This document shows positions 8,083-15,550 of a DNA stretch of 64,000 nucleotides, in pieces (position 1 is the stretch's first letter; each line of letters opens with the position of its first letter). The notes below the pieces were generated by a model that saw only the letters and a list, made by a program, of their open reading frames with translations, did not search any database and had not been told where the DNA came from. Origin of the DNA: CALJFL01 sp036961205 (GTDB lineage Bacteria; Pseudomonadota; Gammaproteobacteria; Pseudomonadales; Halieaceae). The translations under genes were made by a program, and so were the position numbers. The stretch is taken from contig JBALVI010000001.1 in assembly GCA_036961205.1 (NCBI GenBank), positions 1,364,001 through 1,428,000 on the forward strand. Direction: 5' to 3'.

Positions 8083-8597
8083 AATTATTAGACCGGATGT
8101 TTGAGCGCAAGGCGCGTCAACTGGCACAACGGAGTTCGCGGCGCAGTATGTTGCGCGGCCTGGGTGGCTTTTTGGTGGGTGCAAGTGTGCTGCCATTGCT
8201 GCCAGTGGCTCGCAACGCCTCGGCCGGCCCTACCACGCCTCTTGAAGAGGGTGACCAGGCTAGCTGCGATTATTGGCGCTATTGCGCTATCGACGGTTTC
8301 CTGTGCAGCTGTTGTGGTGGCACTGCCAATAGTTGCCCGCCGGGAACGGAAATGTCTCCTATCACCTGGATAGGGACTTGCCGCAATCCTGTAGACGGCA
8401 GGAACTACGTGATTTCCTACAACGACTGTTGCGGCAAGTCCGGCTGCGGGGCATGCCTTTGTCAGCGAGACGAGGGTGATCGTCCGCACTATCGCTCGGA
8501 TAAAACGAATGACGTTAACTGGTGCCTGGGCACTACCAGCTCAACCTATCACTGTTCCTCGGCGATCGTTGTTGGTTTGGCCTTCGACAAAAAGTGA
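8079..8597 (+). CDS. aauA: Aromatic amine dehydrogenase, small (beta) subunit with TTQ cofactor
   Basis: A 172-residue precursor of the TTQ catalytic subunit. It has a twin-arginine signal (SSRRSMLRG followed by a hydrophobic stretch), as expected for a subunit exported folded. The mature part has the light-subunit fingerprint: CDYWRYC, CPPG, then W97 in SPITWIGTC and W148 in NDVNWC, which align with the two tryptophans cross-linked into tryptophan tryptophylquinone. D116 aligns with the catalytic aspartate. Fourteen cysteines (two more than methylamine dehydrogenase, including CSCCGG) match the aromatic amine dehydrogenase pattern from Alcaligenes. The position of the conserved catalytic threonine is a serine here (S160). 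Assignment to the TTQ family is very strong; preference for aromatic amines is inferred from resemblance. Confidence 0.92.
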   Translation: MKLLDRMFERKARQLAQRSSRRSMLRGLGGFLVGASVLPLLPVARNASAGPTTPLEEGDQASCDYWRYCAIDGFLCSCCGGTANSCPPGTEMSPITWIGTCRNPVDGRNYVISYNDCCGKSGCGACLCQRDEGDRPHYRSDKTNDVNWCLGTTSSTYHCSSAIVVGLAFDKK

Positions 8598-9031
8598 GAA
8601 TCGCGCTTTCAATTATTCTGGCCCTGATCACTAGCGGTATTCAGGCGCTTGAACTGAATGAAGCCAGGGCCAAATTCAATTATCAGATGGCCTGCTCAGG
8701 ATGTCATGCGCCAGACGGGGCCGGGTCCGGTAATGTTCCGAGAATGAAAGACCAGGTGGGTCACTTTCTGGCGACAGAAGCGGGCCGCAATTACCTGGTG
8801 CGAGTTCCCGGTTCTGCGACATCCTCGCTGGCAGATGCGGAACTGACGGAAGTGCTCAATTGGATACTAGTGCGCATGGGGGGCGAGAGTGTGGCCAAAG
8901 ATTTTACTCCTTATAGTACGGCTGAAGTGTCCACGCTGAGAATGAAACCGCTTAACGAAGTAGTTAATTATCGGGCGCATGTGCTGCAGGAAATTGCCCA
9001 ACAACGCTCAGAACAGGCGACGACACCATGA
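8594..9031 (+). CDS. Secreted monoheme cytochrome c
   Basis: A 145-residue c-type cytochrome. I place the start at GTG 8594, which overlaps the aauA stop (GTGA) and gives a clean signal peptide, MRIALSIILALITSGIQA. One haem site, CSGCH, lies about 35 residues in, and a methionine in NVPRMKD or VRMGG could be the sixth ligand. Its place directly after the small subunit suggests it takes electrons from the TTQ enzyme in the periplasm, a job done by amicyanin or azurin in studied systems. It overlaps the next cytochrome gene by four bases. Cytochrome class beyond 'single CxxCH' is uncertain. Confidence 0.8.
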   Translation: MRIALSIILALITSGIQALELNEARAKFNYQMACSGCHAPDGAGSGNVPRMKDQVGHFLATEAGRNYLVRVPGSATSSLADAELTEVLNWILVRMGGESVAKDFTPYSTAEVSTLRMKPLNEVVNYRAHVLQEIAQQRSEQATTP

Positions 9032-9585
9032 AGATCTATTCCATATTATTACTTTCCCTCACGTTATTGAGCCCGTGGACGCTGGCCGAGAAGATGCCAC
9101 CGGAAGCTGCTGCTTGCGTCGCCTGTCACGGCGTGGATGGCAATTCCAGTAACCCTGACTGGCCTAATCTTGCGGGTCAGAAAGCGGAGTACCTGACGAT
9201 GCAGATCAGTAATTTTCGCAGCGGCGTTCGAGTAAATCCCTTAATGGCGCCAATGATCGCTGGTTTACCGGAATCAGCGGTGCCTGCGGTAGTCGCGTAT
9301 TTCTCTGCTCAAAAAACTCGCGCCGCCGCTAATGGCAATCCTGAGCTCGTTAGCTATGGGCAGAATGTTGCCGCCTACTGTATCTCGTGTCACGGAGGTA
9401 AAGGTCAGACGGCCAATGGCGAGTGGCCCAACCTGGCTGGCCAGCATGCCACCTATCTTCGTACACAGCTTGAGGCCTATAAATCCGGGACCCGAATTCA
9501 TCCACATATGCAAAATGCGGTACTGGGCTTAAGTGATAATGATCTGGACGCGGTGGTGGCGTATTACAGTCAATTGAAGCCTTAA
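9028..9585 (+). CDS. Diheme cytochrome c, c4-like
   Basis: A 185-residue periplasmic cytochrome with a signal peptide (LLLSLTLLSPWTLA) and two similar halves, each with a haem motif: CVACH near residue 28 and CISCH near residue 118. Each half repeats the pattern W-PNLAGQ-YL-QI/L-, ending in a 'V(V)AYY/FSA' helix, typical of cytochrome c4/c553 duplications. It would carry electrons away from the amine dehydrogenase, perhaps to a terminal oxidase. It is too short and of the wrong architecture for MauG, the diheme enzyme that builds TTQ. It is translationally coupled to the monoheme gene by ATGA. Confidence 0.88.
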   Translation: MKIYSILLLSLTLLSPWTLAEKMPPEAAACVACHGVDGNSSNPDWPNLAGQKAEYLTMQISNFRSGVRVNPLMAPMIAGLPESAVPAVVAYFSAQKTRAAANGNPELVSYGQNVAAYCISCHGGKGQTANGEWPNLAGQHATYLRTQLEAYKSGTRIHPHMQNAVLGLSDNDLDAVVAYYSQLKP

Positions 9586-9594
9586 GGTTTGCCA

Positions 9595-11322
9595 ATGAAA
9601 AGTGCCCCTACTTTCGCGGCCTCTGTAGCACTGTTGGCGGCGCTGCCTGTTTTTGCGCAGGATGATGCGGCTATACCTGCTGCTGACCTGATTATTCACA
9701 ACGGTAAGATCTACACCATGGAGGCCGAACTGCCCTGGGTTTCGGCGGTCGCTGTGCGGGATGGGAAATACGTTTATTTAGGCGATGAAGCAGGTCTTGC
9801 GCCGTTTCGGAGTGCCGAGACCCGTGACATAGATCTGGCCGGAAAAATGGCCATGCCTGGTATTAACGATATGCATTCCCACCCTTGGCAGGGTGGTCTT
9901 AAAGATCTCTACGAATGTAATTTCAGCTTTTCATCGACGCCAGATGAGATCGCCAGCACTCTGCGCGGCTGCATTGCGGCGAACCCGGATGCTCAGTGGA
10001 TCAGTGGGGGTCAGTGGAACAGCGATTTTTTCATTACTAATTCAATGGAGTCACCCAAACATTGGCTGGACGAAATCTCGGTAGAGAAGGCAATCTATCT
10101 GGAAGATGACTCTGGCCACCATGCCTGGTTTAACAGTAAAGCTCAGGCATTGGCCGGGGTGGAAGACACTGAGAGGGATCCGGATGGCGGTGAATTTCGC
10201 CGCAATGATGCGGGTGTCGTGAATGGCATCGCTCTGGAACGTGCGACTCAAGCCTTTTCGGCGGCACTACCTGCGCCTACGCATGCCGAGAATGTCGCCG
10301 GCATTGGCCGAGCGCTGCAATTGGCAAACAGTTTTGGGATTACGGGTGTTGCAGAAGCGAGAACCCCTCCACAGGCACTATCGGCCTATGTAGATCTGGA
10401 TAAATCTGGGGAGTTAACCGCCCACACTATTACCTATCAGCAGACACCACGGGGCACGCGGGCCAAACCGATGGACGTTGCGTCGCTGGTGACGCTGGCA
10501 GAGAGCAGCTCTTCAGCCAATTTGCATACCCGTTTTGCGAAACTGTTTCTTGATGGTGTCCCTACCGCATCGCGTTCTGCGGTTATGGTTGAACCGTATC
10601 TGACCAACGAGGAATTTCCAGAGAGTACGACTGGTACGCTGATGATTGAGCCTTCAATTTTGACTGCTGATTTAACTGCTTTAGATGCAGCCGGCTTTAC
10701 TGTGAAGATACATACCGCTGGCGACGGCGCGGTACGCATCGCTCTGGATGCTATCGAAAAGGTGCGAGCGAGTAACGGTGCCAGTGGTTTGCGTTTTGAG
10801 TTGGGCCATGCCGGTTATATTCACCCGGATGACCTGCCACGATTTGCTGAACTCAATGTGACAGCTGATTTGTCACCGTATCTTTGGTACCCGAGGCCAA
10901 TTATTAATTCGATTGTTGGCGCTGTAGGCGAACGCGCTTATCGATATTTCCCGTTAAAAGATCTCATTGCCTCGGGGGCTAATCTGGCAATGGGCTCGGA
11001 CTGGCCTTCGGCCGCTACTGATATGAATCCCTGGCCAGCTTTAGAGGCGATGGTGAGCCGAAAAAATCCATACAGTGAAAACGCTGAAACTTTGTGGCCG
11101 GAGCAGGCAATCAGTCTTGAGCAGGCGCTTGCCATCGCGACCCAGGGTGGCGCCAGGAGCTATCGTCTTGAGCATGTGACCGGCTCGGTTGCCTTGGGGA
11201 AATCTGCAGATCTGATTGTACTCAACCACAATCTGTTTGAAATTCCGATTAGTGCTATCGGTGACACCACGCCTGAATACACTCTGTTTGCCGGAGACAT
11301 TGTCTACCAGCGGCAACACTGA
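9595..11322 (+). CDS. Secreted amidohydrolase, YtcJ-like (Amidohydro_3)
   Basis: A 575-residue metal-dependent amidohydrolase with a signal peptide (SVALLAALPVFAQ). It carries the superfamily landmarks in order: PGINDMHSHPW (HxH), the carbamylated-lysine region KLFLDGVPTASRS, VKIHTAGDGAV, ELGHAGYIHPDD and MGSDWPSA with the last metal aspartate. YtcJ/NfdA-type enzymes hydrolyse N-acyl or formyl amides. Inside an amine dehydrogenase operon a periplasmic amidase could release free amine from N-acyl amines, but that is inference. Start chosen at ATG 9595; a TTG two codons earlier is possible. It follows the diheme cytochrome by 9 bases and precedes the membrane protein by 14 bases. Confidence 0.85.
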   Translation: MKSAPTFAASVALLAALPVFAQDDAAIPAADLIIHNGKIYTMEAELPWVSAVAVRDGKYVYLGDEAGLAPFRSAETRDIDLAGKMAMPGINDMHSHPWQGGLKDLYECNFSFSSTPDEIASTLRGCIAANPDAQWISGGQWNSDFFITNSMESPKHWLDEISVEKAIYLEDDSGHHAWFNSKAQALAGVEDTERDPDGGEFRRNDAGVVNGIALERATQAFSAALPAPTHAENVAGIGRALQLANSFGITGVAEARTPPQALSAYVDLDKSGELTAHTITYQQTPRGTRAKPMDVASLVTLAESSSSANLHTRFAKLFLDGVPTASRSAVMVEPYLTNEEFPESTTGTLMIEPSILTADLTALDAAGFTVKIHTAGDGAVRIALDAIEKVRASNGASGLRFELGHAGYIHPDDLPRFAELNVTADLSPYLWYPRPIINSIVGAVGERAYRYFPLKDLIASGANLAMGSDWPSAATDMNPWPALEAMVSRKNPYSENAETLWPEQAISLEQALAIATQGGARSYRLEHVTGSVALGKSADLIVLNHNLFEIPISAIGDTTPEYTLFAGDIVYQRQH

Positions 11323-11336
11323 GCTTCGCATTCAGT

Positions 11337-11963
11337 GTGAATAAATCCTTCCTCCTAATTACCTTGGTCCTTTTTGCCGTGGCGTCGATTCCCCTGAGTC
11401 GGCCCGGTGCGGGTTGGTTCTGGGAATTAGGCAACGGTTTGGGTTTTGCCGCGCTTTTGGTGATGTTGTATCTGCTGATCGATACCCGTAGGGGCGGCAA
11501 AGTACGCAGTCACCAGTTGCTTGGATATTTGGCGCTAGGGTATTTGGTCGCCCATATTCTATGGTTCCTCGTTGGTGATCCCATTGCTATTGAATACGCC
11601 AAGCCCGGGGCCTCCTGGTCTATGTGGTCAGCTTGGTTGGCCTTGCTGATGATGTTGGTGCTGATAGTCAGTTCGCTGCCCAATCTACGCCCAGCCAACT
11701 ATCACAATCACCTGGGCTTTCGTCGCTGGCACCGGATATTGACGATGGTGCTGTTGGCAGCCACTGTCCACCATATCGCCGGTAGTGGATTTTACGTGTT
11801 TCACCCCCTGCAGTGGTTGTCTCTAGTGGCTTTGTCGATTTTTCTATTGTGGCTTCCCTTGCATCGAAACCGCGGTCTGCGTTCTGTTGAACTTTTGCCT
11901 GCAGTCGCAGTGACAGCTACCGCAATAGCGCTGTTTGTCGGCGCTAAATTTTTGCTTCAATGA
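11337..11963 (+). CDS. Ferric-reductase-like/b-type cytochrome transmembrane protein
   Basis: A 208-residue inner-membrane protein with about six hydrophobic helices, started at GTG. Histidines occur in or near helices in the pattern expected for a ferric-reductase-like transmembrane domain: HQLLGYLALGYLVAHILW, then HNHLGFRRWHRILT and ATVHHIAGSG. Two pairs of such histidines would hold b haems. Sandwiched between c-type cytochrome genes and overlapping the tetraheme gene by four bases, it probably links the quinone pool or cytoplasmic side to the periplasmic cytochromes. Family level is fairly sure; haem content and direction of electron flow are inferred. Confidence 0.72.
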   Translation: MNKSFLLITLVLFAVASIPLSRPGAGWFWELGNGLGFAALLVMLYLLIDTRRGGKVRSHQLLGYLALGYLVAHILWFLVGDPIAIEYAKPGASWSMWSAWLALLMMLVLIVSSLPNLRPANYHNHLGFRRWHRILTMVLLAATVHHIAGSGFYVFHPLQWLSLVALSIFLLWLPLHRNRGLRSVELLPAVAVTATAIALFVGAKFLLQ

Positions 11964-12331
11964 AACGTGGGCTGATCATACTGTTGATATTGGTGGGCGC
12001 TTTGTATGCGCTTATGCTGGGATTGTCGAGCGCGACCTATAGGGAGCGACAGGAGCAGACCCAGTGGGTTCCGCCTCTGCCAATGAAGTTCGCCCATATG
12101 GATCATGCGCAAGAGCGTTGCGTAGACTGCCATCACAATTTTGAGGATGACACCGGACAGGGGCTCTGCATCGATTGTCATTTTAGGGACCCGGAGTTGG
12201 CAGTGGTTATGGAGCAACAGTTTCACGATCTCTGCCGAGGCTGCCATCTGGAGAAGGCCCTCGAGAAAGAGGAAAAGCACGGGCCCTTACGCCACTGCGT
12301 AGAATGTCACCAGGAAGATTTCCTCCCTTAG
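11960..12331 (+). CDS. Membrane-anchored tetraheme cytochrome c (class III-like)
   Basis: A small 123-residue protein with an N-terminal membrane helix (GLIILLILVGALYALMLGL) followed by four haem motifs in about 70 residues: CVDCH, CIDCH, CRGCH and CVECH. Further histidines (FAHMDH, CHH, QQFHDL, KHG) can act as distal ligands, as in cytochrome c3/c7-like proteins with bis-His haems. It closes the amine dehydrogenase operon, starting inside the stop of the b-type protein. With its anchor and low-potential haem type it is a candidate partner of the preceding membrane protein. Such a cytochrome is not part of studied mau or aau operons. Confidence 0.85.
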   Translation: MKRGLIILLILVGALYALMLGLSSATYRERQEQTQWVPPLPMKFAHMDHAQERCVDCHHNFEDDTGQGLCIDCHFRDPELAVVMEQQFHDLCRGCHLEKALEKEEKHGPLRHCVECHQEDFLP

Positions 12332-12347
12332 CCCTTGTAGTGCCGAG

Positions 12348-12377
12348 GGCCGCCCCACGGAAGGCCGCCCCACGGAA
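12348..12377. repeat. Tandem duplication of a 15-base unit
   Basis: Two exact head-to-tail copies of GGCCGCCCCACGGAA lie between the convergent tetraheme cytochrome and P450 genes. No stem-loop or reading frame explains it; it looks like a small local duplication in non-coding DNA. Confidence 0.8.
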
Positions 12378-12396
12378 TTCATTCCACCAACCCAAC

Positions 12397-13737
12397 TCAG
12401 TCCTTTCGCGCACGCCAACGTATAGGCATCGACTTAATCCCACGCTGAAAGTTTGACCGTAAAAACCGCGGCGGCGCAGTCGCCTCCACTGACTCCATTC
12501 TCTGCGCCAACTGGGTAAATAGCGCCTGCATTTGTGCCCTGGCAAGTTGCGCACCAATACAAAAATGCGGGCCATAGCCAAAACTGAGATGCGGGTTTGG
12601 ATGACGGTCGGTTTGGAACTCCGATGGATTTTCGAACACACGCTCATCGTAGTTGGCGGATAAAAAAGACACCATGACCTTGTCGCCCTGACGAATGGTT
12701 TCACCGCAAAGCGTGGTGTCTATGGTCGCGGTGCGCCGGAAATTCATCACCGGGCACCACCAGCGCAGCATTTCGCTGATAATGGTATCGGCACTGTCGG
12801 GGTTTTCTCGCAAGGTATTCCAAACTGACGGGTTTGAGAGCATGGCCATCATGCCGCCGGGAATACTATTGCGTAGAGTCTCGTTACCGGCGACTGAAAA
12901 AAGCCAGAACATATTTTCAAACTCCTCGATGGTCAGCGCACCCTCTTCATCGTCAACCTGGGTTAACAGAATCGACATCACATCGTTACCCGGCTCTTTT
13001 CGTTTGTGCTCTGCCAGCAAGTGGGCGTAGCGGTATAAATCATCCATGCCACCCCGTGAGCGAGGGTTGGGTAGTAAGCCATTCTTGTCTGGACGCGGGC
13101 GCGACTTCAGCGCCTCACGTGCCATGGCAGTGCCTTTGTTGTGATCAAACACCGAGGATTCTGCGTAGTCGGGATCCTGATAACCAATAACTCGATTGGC
13201 CCAGTCGAACATCAGATAGCGATCCTCCCGGGGCAGACCGAAAATGTCGGCAAGGCAAAGCAACGGCATATCAGCGGCAATGTCCTTAACGAAATCGCAT
13301 TCACCTTCAACTGAGCTACCGATAATGCGATCGACAATATCGGCAGCGTGCTGTTCGATCTGATCGCCAAGTTGTTTAATTGCGCGCGAAGTAAATGTGT
13401 TGATCAGGAGTCGGCGTAGTCGAGTGTGTCGCGGTGGATCCATATTGAGCATCATTTGCTGAACATAGGCGAGGTCGTCGGGGGTGTCGGGGTCCCTGAG
13501 TTGGGTGCCGCCCAGCTGAGAAGAAAATATCTCGGGGGATTTCATCACCTCGGCGCATTCAGCGTGCCTCAGAATCAGCCAGAAGCCGGAGCCCCCGGGC
13601 CAGTCGGGCAGAGTATGTTCGTCCACCCAGATCAGTGGTGCCTGATCGCGCAGTTTGGCAAGTTTTTCCAGAGGGGCGCCGCTCTCGTATGCGGCGGGGT
13701 CATATACAAATTCGAGGTCTGCAGATTCAGTGCCCAT
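12397..13737 (-). CDS. Cytochrome P450
   Basis: A ~446-residue soluble bacterial P450 monooxygenase. The I-helix oxygen-binding segment reads AGNETLRNSI, and the haem-thiolate loop reads LSFGYGPHFCIGAQLAR near the C-terminus. Residues such as EMLRWW (ExxR-like region) and FRRTATIDTTL follow the usual order. Start is set at ATG 13737 (MGTESADLEFVYDPAAYE), which overlaps the upstream MarR gene by 11 bases; a GTG at 13773 would add 12 residues and enlarge the overlap. No ferredoxin or reductase gene is adjacent, so it must borrow redox partners. Co-transcription with marR is likely. Substrate unknown; the neighbourhood suggests an aromatic or alkyl-acid compound. Confidence 0.88.
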   Translation of the reverse strand: MGTESADLEFVYDPAAYESGAPLEKLAKLRDQAPLIWVDEHTLPDWPGGSGFWLILRHAECAEVMKSPEIFSSQLGGTQLRDPDTPDDLAYVQQMMLNMDPPRHTRLRRLLINTFTSRAIKQLGDQIEQHAADIVDRIIGSSVEGECDFVKDIAADMPLLCLADIFGLPREDRYLMFDWANRVIGYQDPDYAESSVFDHNKGTAMAREALKSRPRPDKNGLLPNPRSRGGMDDLYRYAHLLAEHKRKEPGNDVMSILLTQVDDEEGALTIEEFENMFWLFSVAGNETLRNSIPGGMMAMLSNPSVWNTLRENPDSADTIISEMLRWWCPVMNFRRTATIDTTLCGETIRQGDKVMVSFLSANYDERVFENPSEFQTDRHPNPHLSFGYGPHFCIGAQLARAQMQALFTQLAQRMESVEATAPPRFLRSNFQRGIKSMPIRWRARKD

Positions 13738-14227
13738 GTCGGGTGCCCATTGAGTTGTCACCTGCCACGTCACCTTCCATTTTGCCTAGCTGATTCTCCA
13801 GCTTGCTCAGTATAGATAACAGGTCGCGATATTCCGTGATATCCAATGCACTCAGAAACTCGGCTTCCCAGGCCAGTGCCAGGGGTACCAGCTTCGCGTA
13901 TAGCTGCTGCCCTTCGCTTGTCAGGGAAAGAAAACTGGCCCGGTTGTCATCCGGGTCCGCCCGGCGGGAGAGGTACTTCTTGTCCTCCAGTTGTTTCAAA
14001 GCTCTGGAAACCCGGGACTTGTCCATGAATGTAATTTCGCCCAAACCCTGCGATGTGGTCTCTGCGTGCTGCCCCAACTGGGCCAAAACCCGCCACTCGG
14101 CTATGCTGATACCGAAGGGCTCACCGTACTTGGTGTTGCAGGCGTCACTGACTCGTTTGGCCAGGTTCACCATCTGGTAGGGCATGTACTGTCCCAGAAG
14201 TAGGGATCTATGTTCCGCTGTAGCCAT
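13727..14227 (-). CDS. MarR-family transcriptional regulator
   Basis: A 166-residue winged-helix regulator. The DNA-binding region is around residues 45-100 (ISIAEWRVLAQLGQHAETTS, FMDKSRVSRALKQLEDKKYL, then the wing RRADPDDNRASFLSLTSEG), flanked by dimerisation helices. MarR proteins usually repress their own promoter and a divergent gene and are released by a phenolic ligand. It is divergent from the Rieske oxygenase and upstream of the P450; two near-identical 16-base palindromic boxes flank the shared promoter region. A role as phenolic-acid sensor for the oxygenase is inferred from this layout. Confidence 0.88.
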   Translation of the reverse strand: MATAEHRSLLLGQYMPYQMVNLAKRVSDACNTKYGEPFGISIAEWRVLAQLGQHAETTSQGLGEITFMDKSRVSRALKQLEDKKYLSRRADPDDNRASFLSLTSEGQQLYAKLVPLALAWEAEFLSALDITEYRDLLSILSKLENQLGKMEGDVAGDNSMGTRHGH

Positions 14228-14238
14228 GAGGAATTCTT

Positions 14239-14254
14239 ATTCTCAAGTGAGACT
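14239..14254. promoter_or_regulatory. MarR operator candidate, box 1
   Basis: ATTCTCA-AG-TGAGACT is a near-perfect inverted repeat 12 bases upstream of the marR start codon. It matches a second box at 14346-14361 at 13 of 16 positions, as expected for two sites of one dimeric regulator controlling both divergent transcripts. Confidence 0.6.
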
Positions 14255-14345
14255 AAATTATACCGTTCTGAGCACCAAAACATCTAAGGATTTGCTCATA
14301 AATACTTTACACGTTAACTAAACGAGGCTAATATTCATCCAATCA

Positions 14346-14361
14346 ATTCTCATGTAAGAAT
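14346..14361. promoter_or_regulatory. MarR operator candidate, box 2
   Basis: ATTCTCATGTAAGAAT has perfect 5-base arms (ATTCT/AGAAT) and resembles box 1 at 13 of 16 positions. It lies 33 bases before the Rieske oxygenase start, where a bound repressor would block its promoter or transcript. Confidence 0.6.
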
Positions 14362-14394
14362 ACTAATAGCTATAAGATAGCACGGAGAAACTCG

Positions 14395-15489
14395 ATGGCA
14401 GCTCAACCTTATCCGTTTTTGAAAAACACCTGGTACGCCGCAGCCTGGGACTACGAAGTCCTGGACGGTAAGAAGCTGGCGCGTACACTTCTGGAAAAGC
14501 CGATCCTGATGTTCAAAGGAGAGAGCGGTAAATACATTGCGCTGGACGATCGCTGCTGTCACCGCGGAGCTCCCCTATCTCTGGGCCGTATCGAAGGGGA
14601 CTGTGTGCGCTGCATGTATCACGGCATGAAGTACGATGCCAGTGGACGCTGCATCGAGATACCCGGGCAGGACAAGATTAGCGAAAACCACAGGGTGCAC
14701 AGCTATCCGATTGAGGAGCGCGGGCATTTGCTATGGATATGGATGGGAGACCCGGAACTTGCCGATCCCGACATGATTCACGACTTCCCCTACCTCACCG
14801 ACCCCGACTGGGCTGGCCTCACGCAGCAGGCTTATCTTCACTACGATGCTAACTGGTTGCTGATTGTCGACAACCTCGCTGACTTTTCTCACCTGGCTTT
14901 TGTTCACACCAATACACTTGGAGGTTCAGAAGACTACGCCTTTAGCACCGAACAGGAAGTGGTCCGGGAAGAAGACGGATTCAGTTTTGTACGCTGGGAT
15001 AAGGGCAGCCCTCCACCGCCATACCACAAGCGCGTCGACCCCGATGGCCCTGCGGCCCTGGATCGCCGCAACACGGTGCAAATGCGAATTCCAGGAATAT
15101 TTTTCATGGAGACTACCTTCGCACCGGTGGGCTGGGACCCGGATAGTGGCGATATGGAGGGCGTCAGGCAGTATAAGAACTGTCAGTACATGACACCGGA
15201 AACGCGCAGATCTACGCACTTTTTCTGGGACTACCTGCGCAACTATAATTTGGACGACCCCAACGCCTCCATTTCCTTACGCGACAGCCTGCTGGAGGGT
15301 TTCATGGAAGACAAAGTCTATATTGAAGAACAGCAGAAATATCTGGAGCTTGAAGAGCCGTTTCAACCCAGAGGGTTGGTAGCCGATAAAGCCTTCGTAC
15401 AGTTCCGCAAGGTGTGGGCGAAGAAGATCGAGGAGGAAGTGGCGGCGCATCCACCAGAGGTGATTGTGATCAGGAACGCTATTCTTTAA
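14395..15489 (+). CDS. Rieske-type aromatic oxygenase, VanA-like (O-demethylase/hydroxylase)
   Basis: A 364-residue oxygenase subunit of the vanillate-O-demethylase/phthalate family. The Rieske [2Fe-2S] ligands are C54, H56, C73 and H76 (CCHRGAP and CMYHGMKYD). The mononuclear iron site is in DNLADFSHLAFVH, with D163, H166 and H171. Single-subunit members of this family demethylate or hydroxylate methoxy-aromatic acids using a separate ferredoxin reductase, which is not encoded nearby. The gene has a good ribosome site (CGGAG) and is divergent from marR. Next to a homoprotocatechuate cluster, homovanillate demethylation would be a logical role, but the substrate is inferred only. Confidence 0.87.
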   Translation: MAAQPYPFLKNTWYAAAWDYEVLDGKKLARTLLEKPILMFKGESGKYIALDDRCCHRGAPLSLGRIEGDCVRCMYHGMKYDASGRCIEIPGQDKISENHRVHSYPIEERGHLLWIWMGDPELADPDMIHDFPYLTDPDWAGLTQQAYLHYDANWLLIVDNLADFSHLAFVHTNTLGGSEDYAFSTEQEVVREEDGFSFVRWDKGSPPPPYHKRVDPDGPAALDRRNTVQMRIPGIFFMETTFAPVGWDPDSGDMEGVRQYKNCQYMTPETRRSTHFFWDYLRNYNLDDPNASISLRDSLLEGFMEDKVYIEEQQKYLELEEPFQPRGLVADKAFVQFRKVWAKKIEEEVAAHPPEVIVIRNAIL

Positions 15490-15550
15490 AGACGCTATCG
15501 GTGTGCCCGGAGCTCAGGTTGTATCCGCTATCCCAGGCTCTTTTTTATCA

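Noticed and set aside
8522..8593. Longer N-terminus for the monoheme cytochrome
   Set aside because: It would overlap aauA by 76 bases and bury the signal peptide; GTG 8594 gives a clean secretion signal and a coupled start.
8079..8597. Methylamine dehydrogenase (mauA) identity
   Set aside because: The CSCCGG and extra cysteine after GKSGC match the aromatic amine enzyme, not the 12-cysteine methylamine enzyme.
15490..15550. Possible terminator between the Rieske gene and hpaI
   Set aside because: A T-run is present (15541-15546) but the upstream stem has only four paired bases; evidence is too weak.
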